From: Arthrobacter_D sp015752045
GTDB lineage: Bacteria > Actinomycetota > Actinomycetes > Actinomycetales > Micrococcaceae
Direction of reading: 5' to 3'
Length of the DNA: 64,000 nt
Assembly: GCF_015752045.1 (NCBI RefSeq)
Contig: NZ_JADOUS010000008.1
Span: 124,001-188,000, forward strand
Part shown: positions 33,747-42,038 of the stretch, in pieces
How the letters are laid out: the number at the start of each line of letters is the position of its first letter
Position numbering within the stretch: the first letter of the stretch is position 1
Position numbers and translations under genes: made by a program
The notes under the pieces: model-generated
What the model saw: only the letters and a program-made list of their open reading frames with translations
What the model was told of the DNA's origin: nothing
Database searches by the model: none

Positions 33747-35411
33747 TCATCCGGTGCTGTGCTCCAGAAAGCGGGAGTTGCGCTTCGAGACGTCCGGGCT
33801 CGGCCCCGAGGCGTCGTCGATCAGTGCTTCATCGACGGATTGGCCTGCTTGCCAGTATCTGTTCCGCCGGGCGCTTCCCGGAGGACCAAGCGTCCCGGGC
33901 CCGGTGAACCATGGAATGCCATTCCGGGATGACACCGACCATGTCCCCTGATGAATGACGTGGTGATGGCGCGAACACAGCAGGACGCCGTTGTCGGCGC
34001 TCGTCGTGCCGCCGGATGACCAGGGCTTCAGGTGGTGTGCTTCGCACCAACTGGCAGGAATTGAGCAGTCGGGAAAGGCGCAGCCCTTGTCCCTCGCAAC
34101 GAGCGCTCGCCGGAGGTGCGGCGGAAAGAGCCGTTGTGCCCGGCCGACATCGAGTACCTGACTCTTACCTCCGAGAACAAGCGGGAGGATGTCAGCATCG
34201 CATGCCAGCTTCCTGATGCTCCCTGCATCCATCTGCCCGGAAAAGACGGCATACCCCGGCCTGTGTGTGGCGCCGATGAGGTCCTTGTAGTCGATGGTCA
34301 CCATGACCTGCGGGCGATGGCCGCCTGCCGACGGCAGCGCTGCTGTGCTCAACGTGACCTTGCAGGCGGTGACCAGCCCGTCGAGGAGGGTCTGGGCCCT
34401 CGTTGCCGCCGGCGGATCATCGGAAGGGATTCTGCCCTCGTCCAGGCCAAGGCCGGCGGCCAGGATTCTCGTGTCATCAGCGTCCAGGGTGCCCGGGGCG
34501 CCCCGGACGTCCGAGGCACCTGACGCGTCCGTAGCCCCCGGTGCAAGGTCAGGTGTAGGGCCACCGGTCCTACCCGCTGCGCCGCGCGGGTTCGCCGTCG
34601 AATTCATGACCGTCGCGAGCAGTTCGAACTGCTCATCCGTGGCACCGATCTCGAGGAAGTGCAGTCCATGGCGCCGGCCTCGGAAGAAGACGCCCTGTCG
34701 TGCGCGCAGTACCTTCTCTTTTGGCTCCTGCCCATCCTGGTCCAGGACGCCCTCCCATCGACGTGCGAGCACCCGGAGGATGTCTTCGTCGGCCTCCATC
34801 GCCTGTCGTGTCAGGTGGTGCTCCATCGACTCGAGCTGCTGGGGTGTCGCGAACGAGTCCACCCGCTGCACCGCCTGAGCGACGACGGTCGCTGCTCGCC
34901 CACTGATACTGCCGGAGGTCACTGCTGCGCCCAGCGCAGTGAGTCTGGCGGGAACAGGTGCGCCGGTCGGCGAGGTACGGGGGAGTACCAGGTCTGCAAG
35001 AGTCAGCCGTCGTTTCGCCTCGGCGCGGCTGATGCCCAGCGTGGCGCGGAGGAAGTCGGTGCAGTTCCTGGACCCGTTACCCGTCGATGTGGACGTGCTT
35101 TCGGAGGCAAGGCCGGACTGGGCGTTCCCGGCGATCGCCTGCTCTGCCCGCGCCAATAGGGAGCCGCCGGTGGGCTGCTCCCCATCGTCGTCAGCAAGAT
35201 GATGCTCCTCGGCGATGCGGGCAGCCAGGACCTGTAGATGGTCGACGATCCTCGATACGTGTTCGATCTTCATGATGAGATCTGCGGCGTCCTGTCGGGA
35301 TTGGATGCCGTAGCCCTGACCTACCTCGCGTGCGCAGTCGGCAAGCGCTGTGCATGCCGAGTCGAGGAGACTCGGACGTGCGGTGTAGCGCTCGATCGGT
35401 GCGGTAGCCAT
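33747..35411 (-). CDS. DUF222 plus HNH endonuclease domain protein
   Basis: Protein of 554 aa of the actinobacterial DUF222-HNH (13E12-repeat-like) family. The helical DUF222 region spans roughly residues 60-400, including FLRATLGISRAEAKRRLTLA and PGYAVFSGQMDAGSIRKLAC. The C-terminal HNH nuclease domain shows RDKGCAFPDCSIPASWCEAH, HLKPWSSGGTTSADNGVLLC and SRHHHVIHQG, with the Cys pairs that bind structural zinc and the catalytic His. Family members occur in many copies per genome and are suspected of mobility or DNA repair roles, unproven. Ribosome binding site weak. Complete. Confidence 0.9.
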   Translation of the reverse strand: MATAPIERYTARPSLLDSACTALADCAREVGQGYGIQSRQDAADLIMKIEHVSRIVDHLQVLAARIAEEHHLADDDGEQPTGGSLLARAEQAIAGNAQSGLASESTSTSTGNGSRNCTDFLRATLGISRAEAKRRLTLADLVLPRTSPTGAPVPARLTALGAAVTSGSISGRAATVVAQAVQRVDSFATPQQLESMEHHLTRQAMEADEDILRVLARRWEGVLDQDGQEPKEKVLRARQGVFFRGRRHGLHFLEIGATDEQFELLATVMNSTANPRGAAGRTGGPTPDLAPGATDASGASDVRGAPGTLDADDTRILAAGLGLDEGRIPSDDPPAATRAQTLLDGLVTACKVTLSTAALPSAGGHRPQVMVTIDYKDLIGATHRPGYAVFSGQMDAGSIRKLACDADILPLVLGGKSQVLDVGRAQRLFPPHLRRALVARDKGCAFPDCSIPASWCEAHHLKPWSSGGTTSADNGVLLCSRHHHVIHQGTWSVSSRNGIPWFTGPGTLGPPGSARRNRYWQAGQSVDEALIDDASGPSPDVSKRNSRFLEHSTG

Positions 35412-35758
35412 GCCTGAATTTTATCGAACGTACGTACTAATGGCGTTCGAGGAGAACGAATGTGGAGGGAGAGACGTCCTCAGTTGTCCACATAGTCGCC
35501 CGGTGTGGATCGCCTCGGTATTCCGATTGACGATCCGTTGTTGCCCCGGTGCCCGCCCGCCGACGGACCTCCGTGGTTCGCACCGACGCGTTGCCATCCC
35601 GCCGCGAGAGCACCGGCACGCCAGGCCGGTTCCCCAGCACCGACACCCCTCAATTCGCGGATCGGCCGGCGGTGCCACGAGATGGTGAGGATGCCGGTCG
35701 AGCAGGAGGCACCCCTACACGCCGGTAACGCGAGGACGCATCGCGTCGTCGTGGGCTC
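35412..35758. other. Intergenic region without recognised gene
   Basis: 347 bp between the HNH start and the UPF0303 stop. The first 50 bp, AT-richer with GTACGTAC and paired TCGAAC/GTTCGA half-sites 15 bp apart, are probably the HNH promoter. The rest shows no supported coding, repeat or hairpin. Confidence 0.6.
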
Positions 35759-36304
35759 CTACAGGCCGTCGGCGGCGTGGAACGTGCGCAGCGCCTCGAC
35801 GACCAGCCTGTGGTCCTCGAGCTGCGGAAGGCCGGAGACCGTCACGGTGGCGACCGGACCGACGTCCTTGATGTACAGCGGGAAGGAGCCACCGTGCGCC
35901 GCGTACGTCGTCGTATCGAACAGGGGATCGTCCTCCACCCGCCCGCCGTTGCGTCGGCCCCGAAGGCCGACGAGCAGGGAGGGGACGAGGTAGCGCTCGG
36001 CCGTGAGGCTTTTCGCGTCGAGCCAGAAGTCGTTGTCGGGCGTCGTCCCGTCGAGCGCGGCCCGGAACAGGATGTGGTCCGGCCGCCGGATGCAGACCGC
36101 GATCGGCAGGTTGCGCCCCGCACCCAGCTGGACGATCAGCTGCCCCAGGGCGACGGCGTCGTCGTTCGTGAAGCGGGTGAACTGGAGTTCGGCGACTTCC
36201 CTCTCGACCGAGGTGATCAGCGCCTCGAGCGCCTCCGCAGACTGTTCGCTGCCGCCGTCGGGATCGAACGGTCTGACGGCTGTCGGGAGGGCATCATTGC
36301 TCAT
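35759..36304 (-). CDS. UPF0303 (heme-degrading-domain-like, DUF336) protein
   Basis: Protein of 181 aa of the UPF0303/YBR137W group in the GlcG/HbpS-like fold. Visible landmarks: FTNDDAVALGQLIVQLGAGR, LPIAVCIRRPDHILFRAALD, NDFWLDAKSLTAERYLVPSL and THGG-like YAAHGGSFPLYIKDVGPVAT followed by VTVSGLPQLEDHRLVVEAL. The conserved lysine-containing helix (AKSLTAER) and the AAHGGSFP loop mark the family. Cytosolic; biochemical function not established. No ribosome binding site is obvious, and an AT-rich TAAATTAAC element close to the ATG suggests a short or absent leader. Confidence 0.83.
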   Translation of the reverse strand: MSNDALPTAVRPFDPDGGSEQSAEALEALITSVEREVAELQFTRFTNDDAVALGQLIVQLGAGRNLPIAVCIRRPDHILFRAALDGTTPDNDFWLDAKSLTAERYLVPSLLVGLRGRRNGGRVEDDPLFDTTTYAAHGGSFPLYIKDVGPVATVTVSGLPQLEDHRLVVEALRTFHAADGL

Positions 36305-36439
36305 CTAGTTAATTTACGTCGTCAAGGGGATGTAGAGGGGTTTTCCTCAGTTCTTTAGGATTTTTCTTCGGGGCGCGGTCCAGGCTTCAGGTGTGCCTCT
36401 CGTCGCCGTCGACCGCGCACCAGGCATAACCCGTCGACG

Positions 36440-37423
36440 TCAGAGTCCCGGCGCGCACGGCCCTGCGCCGAGGAGCGCGAGGCCGGCAAGGTCGCCCTCC
36501 CCGAACGAGATCCGCCCGACGTTCTGCTCGTACATCAGCTCGTCGGGGTCGTCCACATGGTCGAGTCCGACGACGTGCGCGAGCTCGTGCATGATCGTCG
36601 CCCTCAGATACGCGCGCCCGTCCGGATAGCTGAGGGATGCGGCGGCGTCGGGTGCATCGAGCTGCACCTGCCCGCCCACGTAGACCAGCGGCTGCCCGAG
36701 CGCCTGGGCGTAGTCGCTGCCGCCGAGTCCGGCGACGTCACCGGCGAGTCCCGGGATCTCCGCCTCGCTGGTCCACGTGATCAGCACCGGTACCCAGGCC
36801 TTCCCGTACAGCTCCGGCTGGTAGGGGTCGCGTTCCTCGGAGGGTGCCTCCGTCGTGGTGCCGTCGTCGATGAACTGGAGGCCCGTGGCGGCGGACACTG
36901 CCGCGACGGCCTCCTGGACCAGTCCCTCCGATCCTGCCGGTGCGTTGTCCGGCCGGACGACGTAGTGCACGGGGCGGCACGGGTCGTAGGCCACCCACTC
37001 CTGGTCCTCGACGGGCGAATCCATCAGGTTGAACGCGGTGGACGCCGGTGCGGGCGGCGGCGTCCCGAGCGGCACGCCACTTGCCTCGACTCCGGGCGGC
37101 GGCACGTCCGCGCCGGGCAGGTAGGGCGATGCGACCGGAAGGACGAAACGGTCGAACAGCGACGGCGTCGCATACAGGGCGGTGATCAGGACCAGGGCGG
37201 CCATCGTGCCGAGTCGCCTCCGGCGCCTGGTGGCCGGTGCCGTGCGCCTCCTGGTCGGTGCCTGCTCGAAGGAGGGGGCGACCCGCCAGTGCGGGGGAGC
37301 GGACGGCGCGCCGGATTCGTCGTCGAGTGTCCACCGCGGAATCCTGCCCGATGGCGACCCCTGAGCGGCCTTCATCCGTGCATCGCGACCCTCGTGGTAC
37401 CACTCGCGATCCATTGACCCCAT
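36440..37423 (-). CDS. Membrane-anchored matrixin-type zinc metalloprotease
   Basis: Probable extracellular protease of 327 aa. The zinc motif HELAHVVGLDH (His279, Glu280, His283, His289) is complete and followed by DELMYEQNV, an equivalent of the Met-turn. A basic cytoplasmic stretch (RRRTAPATRRRRR) precedes one membrane helix at about 72-95 (GTMAALVLITALYATPSL), giving a signal-anchor topology; a Pro-rich linker leads to the catalytic domain. Alternative starts are ATG codons at residues 4 and 17. No partner genes are adjacent. Protease call rests on the motif; substrate unknown. Confidence 0.85.
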   Translation of the reverse strand: MGSMDREWYHEGRDARMKAAQGSPSGRIPRWTLDDESGAPSAPPHWRVAPSFEQAPTRRRTAPATRRRRRLGTMAALVLITALYATPSLFDRFVLPVASPYLPGADVPPPGVEASGVPLGTPPPAPASTAFNLMDSPVEDQEWVAYDPCRPVHYVVRPDNAPAGSEGLVQEAVAAVSAATGLQFIDDGTTTEAPSEERDPYQPELYGKAWVPVLITWTSEAEIPGLAGDVAGLGGSDYAQALGQPLVYVGGQVQLDAPDAAASLSYPDGRAYLRATIMHELAHVVGLDHVDDPDELMYEQNVGRISFGEGDLAGLALLGAGPCAPGL

Positions 37424-37646
37424 GCGCCCCGCACTTCCCCCAGCCGACTGATCCCCGCCCCATCCTGCTGTACTGCCGATGCCGGAGGGGGGGGAGTATC
37501 GCGAGTCCTTGGGGAAACCTGAGGGAAGGCTGCCGCTCGCGGATCGGTCGGCGCGTCAGCCGCGCCGTCGTTCCTTCCTTCCCCCGCCGGACGGCGTGGT
37601 GCTCGGAGTGTCCCGGACCGACCAGCGCGATGCGGGTAGAAACCAC

Positions 37647-37808
37647 GAACGACGACGGCCGCCAGGCGCCCCGCAGCGCGAACGACGGCGGTCGTCACCC
37701 TGGTGAGCAGGAGCCCCGGAACGACGACGTGGACCACCTTGAGCCGGGCTGGAAACCCTGGAACGACGTCGGACCCGGGCGGCGGACAGGCGAAACACCG
37801 GAACGACG
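37647..37808. repeat. Spaced GAACGACG repeats leading into a terminator
   Basis: GAACGACG occurs at 37647, 37680, 37719, 37761 and 37801, intervals 33, 39, 42 and 40 bp, each with a GC-rich tail such as ACGGCC. The last copy abuts the hairpin at 37810. The 436-bp gap 37424-37859 holds no gene otherwise; frames across it give only Arg/Pro-rich translations. Confidence 0.65.
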
Positions 37809-37809
37809 A

Positions 37810-37849
37810 CGGCCCCGCCTGCCGCCCGGTTGGGCAGCAGGCGGGGCCG
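37810..37849 (-). terminator. Terminator of the LacI-controlled catabolic operon
   Basis: CGGCCCCGCCTGC / GCAGGCGGGGCCG hairpin located 10 bp past the last gene of the minus-strand operon that starts at 43064. Confidence 0.75.
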
Positions 37850-37859
37850 AGGATGGTGC

Positions 37860-38225
37860 CTAGGAGGATGCGGCGCCGCCCAGGACGTCGTTCGCTGCCT
37901 CCAGCCCCTCGCGCAGCACCCGGTCCGCGAGCGGCGACGCACCGGGCAGACCCTGCGCCAGCCGTTCCGCGATGCGCGAAGCCGCGCCCGCTCCGTGGTG
38001 GTCCAGCATCGCGAGCCAGAGTTCCCGTACGGTGTCACACGCGCTCGTCCGTCCCGTGCGCCCTGCGACGGTCCATCGTTCCCCGATTACCCGGACGACT
38101 GGCCCGCCCGGCATGCCGTCGGTGAGTACATTGACGATCTGGGCGACGAGCAGCAGGTCCCGCATTCGCCGGACCGGTCCCAGCACAGGATCGGCGACGA
38201 CGGCGCGGCCGCAGGCGCCGCACAT
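37860..38225 (-). CDS. Small hypothetical protein at end of catabolic operon
   Basis: Protein of 121 aa, not recognised. It begins MCGACGRAVVADPV, a CxxC pair suggesting a zinc or metal site, then helical segments RMRDLLLVAQIVNVLTDGMP, DTVRELWLAMLDHHGAGAAS and RIAERLAQGLPG. Located 22 bp after the SDR stop and before the terminator, so it is transcribed with the LacI-controlled operon. Codon bias is normal. A role as a small accessory or assembly factor is possible but not shown. Confidence 0.6.
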   Translation of the reverse strand: MCGACGRAVVADPVLGPVRRMRDLLLVAQIVNVLTDGMPGGPVVRVIGERWTVAGRTGRTSACDTVRELWLAMLDHHGAGAASRIAERLAQGLPGASPLADRVLREGLEAANDVLGGAASS

Positions 38226-38247
38226 CAGAGGTCCGGGGTGCGAGCCG

Positions 38248-38973
38248 TCACGGCATCACGTCACCCGAGTTGGGGCCGAGGGTCTGGCCGACGAAGAGGT
38301 TCCCTCCGGGATCGCTCGCAAGGAGCAGGGCCGTCGGTGCAACCTCGGCCGGCAGGCCGAACCTCCGCAGCGGTAGTTCCTTGCGCTTGGCCACCTTCCA
38401 GTCCTCGGAGATGGCGTCGACGAGCGGCGTCTCGATCGGCCCCGGGGCGATGCAGTTGGCGAGTACGTTGTCCGCCGAGACCTCGAGCGCGAGCGCCTTG
38501 GTCATGCCGATCACGCCTGCCTTCGCCGCGCTGTAATGGCCCAGGCCCATGCCCCCCTTGATGCCGAGCTGCGACGAGATGTTGATGATCCGCCCCCACC
38601 GCTGGAGCCGCATGGGTTTGACGACCTCCCGGCAACAGAGGAACACGCCGGTGAGGTCTACCGAGATGGTCTCCGTCCACAGGGCGAGCGTCATGTCCTC
38701 GAGCGGGGACTCGGTGAGCAGTCCGGCACTGTTGACCAGCACGTCGACGGTGCCGATCCCGTCCCGGGCCTCCGCGAAGGCATCCCGCACGCTCTCCTCG
38801 CGTGCGACGTCGACCTCGATGATCCCCCGGCCGGGGACCCGGTCCATCACCACCACCCTGTCCCCCTGGGCGGCGAACGCCTCGGCGATCGCCGCCCCGA
38901 TGCCGCTGCCACCTCCGGTCACGACCACGCCCCGTGGCCCCGCGCGGCGGGGACCGACGCCCGTCGCTGTCAC
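38248..38973 (-). CDS. Short-chain dehydrogenase (operon gene 5)
   Basis: NAD(P)-dependent SDR of 241 aa from a GTG at 38973 that overlaps the previous SDR stop (GTGA). Motifs: VVVTGGGSGIGAAIAEAF, DVLVNSAGLLTES (NSAG), INISSQLG (Ser), HYSAAKAGVIGMTKA (YxxxK), IAPGPIETPLVDAI. A longer frame to 39417 duplicates nothing real: the upstream part overlaps the other SDR. Paired SDRs in one operon suggest two successive alcohol/ketone oxidation steps on the imported compound. Confidence 0.88.
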   Translation of the reverse strand: MTATGVGPRRAGPRGVVVTGGGSGIGAAIAEAFAAQGDRVVVMDRVPGRGIIEVDVAREESVRDAFAEARDGIGTVDVLVNSAGLLTESPLEDMTLALWTETISVDLTGVFLCCREVVKPMRLQRWGRIINISSQLGIKGGMGLGHYSAAKAGVIGMTKALALEVSADNVLANCIAPGPIETPLVDAISEDWKVAKRKELPLRRFGLPAEVAPTALLLASDPGGNLFVGQTLGPNSGDVMP

Positions 38974-39734
38974 GCGCGCATCTTGATGGTCAGGCCGCCG
39001 TCGACGACGAGCGACTGCCCGGTGACGTAGCGCGACGCGTCGGAGGTCAGGAATCCGATCACGTCCGCGACTTCCTCCGGCCTGCCGACACGACCCCACG
39101 GGATGTCCTTGCCCGCGCGCTCGAGGCCTTCGGGGCCGAGGGAGTTGACGGGATCGAGGGACTGCGGGGTCTCGATCAGCCCCGGGATCACCGCATTCGC
39201 ACGGATCTCCCGCGGCCCCAGCTCCGAGGCGACGCTGCGGATGAGCCCGAGGACGCCCGACTTGGCCGCGGCATAGTGGGCGTGTTCCTCCCATCCGTAG
39301 ATCCCCCCGGCGATCGAGGACACCGCGACGAGCGCACCGGGTCCGGTCATCCGCTGGGACGCCGACCGGAGCGTTCGGAGCACGCCGGTCAGGTCGACGT
39401 CGAGCATCGCGTTCCACAGGTCGTCCGTCAGGTCGTCGAGCGGGGCGTTGCGCAGGATGCCCGCGTTGGCGACGGCGTAGTCGAGGCGCCCGTACTCGTC
39501 CAGGGCGCGCTGGGCGAAGGCGTCCACGGACTCCGTGGAGCGCACGTCGACTTCGTGGATGACGGCGTCGCCGCCTGCGGCCCGCACGCCGGAGAGGGTC
39601 TCCTCCGGATCGTGCGGGTCGCCGGGGAACGTGCCGATGACGGTCCGGACGTCCCTGGTCGCATAGTGGACGGCGAGTGCGCGACCGATGCCGCTGGCGG
39701 CACCGGTGACGATCGCTACCTCAGAGTGCTGCAT
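38970..39734 (-). CDS. Short-chain dehydrogenase (operon gene 4)
   Basis: SDR of 254 aa. AIVTGAASGIGRALAVHYA is the cofactor loop; the following acidic/basic position region TFPGDPHDPEE is atypical. DYAVANAGILRNAPLD gives ANAG, VAVSSIAGG the Ser, and HYAAAKSGVLGLIRSV the YxxxK pair; VTGQSLVVDGGLTI ends the fold. Its start overlaps the MFS gene 3' end by 14 bp, so it is translationally linked to the transporter. Probably acts on a product of the imide/amide pathway; identity unknown. Confidence 0.9.
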   Translation of the reverse strand: MQHSEVAIVTGAASGIGRALAVHYATRDVRTVIGTFPGDPHDPEETLSGVRAAGGDAVIHEVDVRSTESVDAFAQRALDEYGRLDYAVANAGILRNAPLDDLTDDLWNAMLDVDLTGVLRTLRSASQRMTGPGALVAVSSIAGGIYGWEEHAHYAAAKSGVLGLIRSVASELGPREIRANAVIPGLIETPQSLDPVNSLGPEGLERAGKDIPWGRVGRPEEVADVIGFLTSDASRYVTGQSLVVDGGLTIKMRA

Positions 39735-41109
39735 GCGCTTCCTCGAGTGCGACGGCCGGGACGGGACGCGCGGCGATCATCAGGACGCCGGAGAGGAGGG
39801 TGCCGACGGCTCCCACCCACAGGGCGGCGGCGCCGGTGCCGGACTGCGTGGCGACGATGGTGAACAGGGCGCCGCCGATGATCGTCCCCGGCTGGCTCAT
39901 GGCGCCGATGAACGCGAGCCCCGTGGCGCGGCAGCTCACCGGGTAGCACTCGGCCATGAAGTACTGGATCGCGGCGTAGGGCCCCACGAGGAAGAACAGG
40001 CCGGTGCCGTAGGTGACGATGATCAGGAACGGGCTGGACACCAGTGGGCTCAGCATCACGGCGAAGGACAGGCCCGAGATGATCCAGCCCACGATGATGG
40101 TCCGCTTCCGGCCGAACTTGTCTCCGACCCAGCCATGGAAGACGTAGCCGAAGTAGGCGAGGAGGTTGATGACGATGAGCATCCAGAAGGCGTCCGACAG
40201 CTGGACGTCCTTGGCGTTGGCGAGCACTGAGGTGCCGAGGACGCTGAAGATCGCGATGCCGAAGAAGTTCAGGATCCACGCGAGGGAGAAGACGATCGTG
40301 TTGCGGCGGAACTCCGGCTCCCAGATGCGCTTCAGGGGGGCCGTGGAGGAGTGCTCGACGCCGTAGGCGCGGGCCAGAGCGTGCGCCTCTTCGGTCTTGC
40401 CGCCCTTCTCGAGCTCGGTCAGCTTGTGGTGCAGCTCGAACTGCGGCGTCTCCTTGAGCTTCTTGCTGATGAGCAGCACGATGATGACCGCGGGGAGCGT
40501 GGCCATCAGGTACAGGGCGCGCCAGCCGAGGATCGGGAGGAACACCAGGGCGAGGGCGCTCGCGAGGAGGAAGCCGAGCGGCCAGCCGCCCTGGATGAAG
40601 GAGTAGTGGAAGCCCGGACGCTTGCGCTTCCGCTCGTCCTCGGTGACCTGGTAGACCTCGTTCATGTAGGTCGCGTTGACAGCCTGCTCCGAGAAGCCCA
40701 GTCCACCGAAGGAACGCACGACGACGAGCAGCGAATTGCTGAGCGCGCCGAGGCCGGCAGGGATGAAGGCGGTGACGCCCGAGACGACGGCGGTGCCGCC
40801 GACGGTCAGCATCATGCCCTTGCGGCGGCCCAGCCGGTCGATCACGGGGCCGATGCCGAAGCAGACGATCGCCGTTCCGACAGCGATCCAGGTGTTGATG
40901 GCGTAGGCCTCGGGTGCGGTCCAGCCGAACTCCGACTGCATGGCCGGAAGGAGGGTGCCGAACAGGCCGTAGTCGAAGACGGCGACGGTCCAGGCGCACA
41001 GGGCGAGGATCGTCGCCGTGCTGGTCTTCTTCTTGGAGAACACGGGGAACTGGCGCTGCTCGTTCCCGGTCGGCGTCGAGAGATCGACGCCCGCCTCTTT
41101 GATGGACAT
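39721..41109 (-). CDS. MFS transporter, sugar/organic-acid symporter type
   Basis: Twelve-helix importer of 462 aa. Polar N-terminus, TM1 ILALCAWTVAVFDYGLFGTL, motif A GPVIDRLGRRKGMMLTVGGT, the family motif YMNEVYQVTEDERKRKRPGF near the TM4-5 region, a central loop, and second motif A GWVGDKFGRKRTIIVGW. This pattern fits the metabolite:H+ symporter / aromatic-acid:H+ groups rather than exporters. Its ATG overlaps the deacetylase stop (TGATG). Likely brings in the substrate of the operon, which would be a cyclic imide or amide if the enzyme calls are right. Confidence 0.88.
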   Translation of the reverse strand: MSIKEAGVDLSTPTGNEQRQFPVFSKKKTSTATILALCAWTVAVFDYGLFGTLLPAMQSEFGWTAPEAYAINTWIAVGTAIVCFGIGPVIDRLGRRKGMMLTVGGTAVVSGVTAFIPAGLGALSNSLLVVVRSFGGLGFSEQAVNATYMNEVYQVTEDERKRKRPGFHYSFIQGGWPLGFLLASALALVFLPILGWRALYLMATLPAVIIVLLISKKLKETPQFELHHKLTELEKGGKTEEAHALARAYGVEHSSTAPLKRIWEPEFRRNTIVFSLAWILNFFGIAIFSVLGTSVLANAKDVQLSDAFWMLIVINLLAYFGYVFHGWVGDKFGRKRTIIVGWIISGLSFAVMLSPLVSSPFLIIVTYGTGLFFLVGPYAAIQYFMAECYPVSCRATGLAFIGAMSQPGTIIGGALFTIVATQSGTGAAALWVGAVGTLLSGVLMIAARPVPAVALEEAHAAL

Positions 41110-41996
41110 CAGTTGACTTCCTTTCGGGGGTTGCGTGCCAGGAATGAGTCGGCGATCTGGTCGAAGGTGTGCCAGGTGACACCCGGGTGGGAGTTGAAGT
41201 GCTGGATGAGGCGCTCGAGCATGAGGAGGACCTGCGGGCGGCCCGAGACGTCGGGGTGGATCGTCATCGTGAAGACGGCGGAGTCCATCTCCGCGTAGAC
41301 CCAGTCGAACTGGTCGCGCCACATCTGCTCGATGTCCCGCGGATTGACGAAGCCGTGCGAGTTCGGCGATGCCTTGATGAACATCATCGGAGGGAGGTCG
41401 TCGAGGTACCAGTTCGCCGGTATCTCGACGAGGTCGGTCTCTCGCCCCCGGACGAGCGGCTTCATCCAGGCCTCGGCGGGCTTGGTGTAGTCGATCTTCG
41501 TCCAGCTGTCCCCGGCCCTCACGTAGTACGGCTCGAAGTCGTTGTGCATGAGGGAGTGGTCGTACTTGATGCCGCGCTCGAGCAGGATCTCGTTGGTGAT
41601 GGGGGAGAACTCCCACCACGGTGCGACATAGCCCGTGGGACGACGCCCCGAGACCTTCTCGATGAGCTCGATCGACCTGTCGAGGATTGCCGTCTCCTGC
41701 TCGCGGGTCATGGCGATCGGGTTCTCGTGCGAGTAGCCGTGGACCCCGATCTCATGACCGGCGTCGACGATCATGCGCGTGAGATCAGGGAAGGTCTCCA
41801 GCGAATGGCCGGGGACGAACCAGGTGGAGGGAAGGGAATACTTCTCGAAGAGCCGGAGGATTCGCGGGCCGCCGACCTCTCCGCTGAAGAGTCCACGGGA
41901 GATGTCGCAGGGCGAGTCCTCGCCGCCGTAGGAGCCGAGCATTCCGGCAACTGCATCGACGTCGACGCCGAAGGCGATCTGGATGTTTTTCGTCAT
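41109..41996 (-). CDS. Polysaccharide-deacetylase-fold hydrolase, PuuE/imidase-like
   Basis: NodB-fold metal-dependent hydrolase of 295 aa. Metal ligands: Asp12/Asp14 in GVDVDA, His86 and His90 in HGYSHENP; YVAPWWEFSP and TMTIHPDVSGRPQ complete the active site. No signal peptide, so it acts in the cytosol, unlike true polysaccharide deacetylases. Cytosolic members include allantoinase PuuE and, as far as I recall, cyclic imide hydrolases of similar length. Between asparaginase and an MFS importer this fits opening of a cyclic imide to a half-amide. AAAGG precedes the ATG. Fold firm, reaction inferred. Confidence 0.85.
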   Translation of the reverse strand: MTKNIQIAFGVDVDAVAGMLGSYGGEDSPCDISRGLFSGEVGGPRILRLFEKYSLPSTWFVPGHSLETFPDLTRMIVDAGHEIGVHGYSHENPIAMTREQETAILDRSIELIEKVSGRRPTGYVAPWWEFSPITNEILLERGIKYDHSLMHNDFEPYYVRAGDSWTKIDYTKPAEAWMKPLVRGRETDLVEIPANWYLDDLPPMMFIKASPNSHGFVNPRDIEQMWRDQFDWVYAEMDSAVFTMTIHPDVSGRPQVLLMLERLIQHFNSHPGVTWHTFDQIADSFLARNPRKEVN

Positions 41997-42038
41997 GGGG
42001 CGGCCTTTCCTGGTGCGGATGGGAAATCGGGAGATCGG

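Noticed and set aside
33531..33951. Small plus-strand frames over the 9-bp repeat
   Set aside because: They only translate the repeat and the antisense 3' end of the HNH gene.
35424..35450. LexA/SOS box ahead of the DUF222-HNH gene
   Set aside because: TCGAAC and GTTCGA half-sites are present but 15 bp apart; the actinobacterial LexA box needs a 4-bp spacer.
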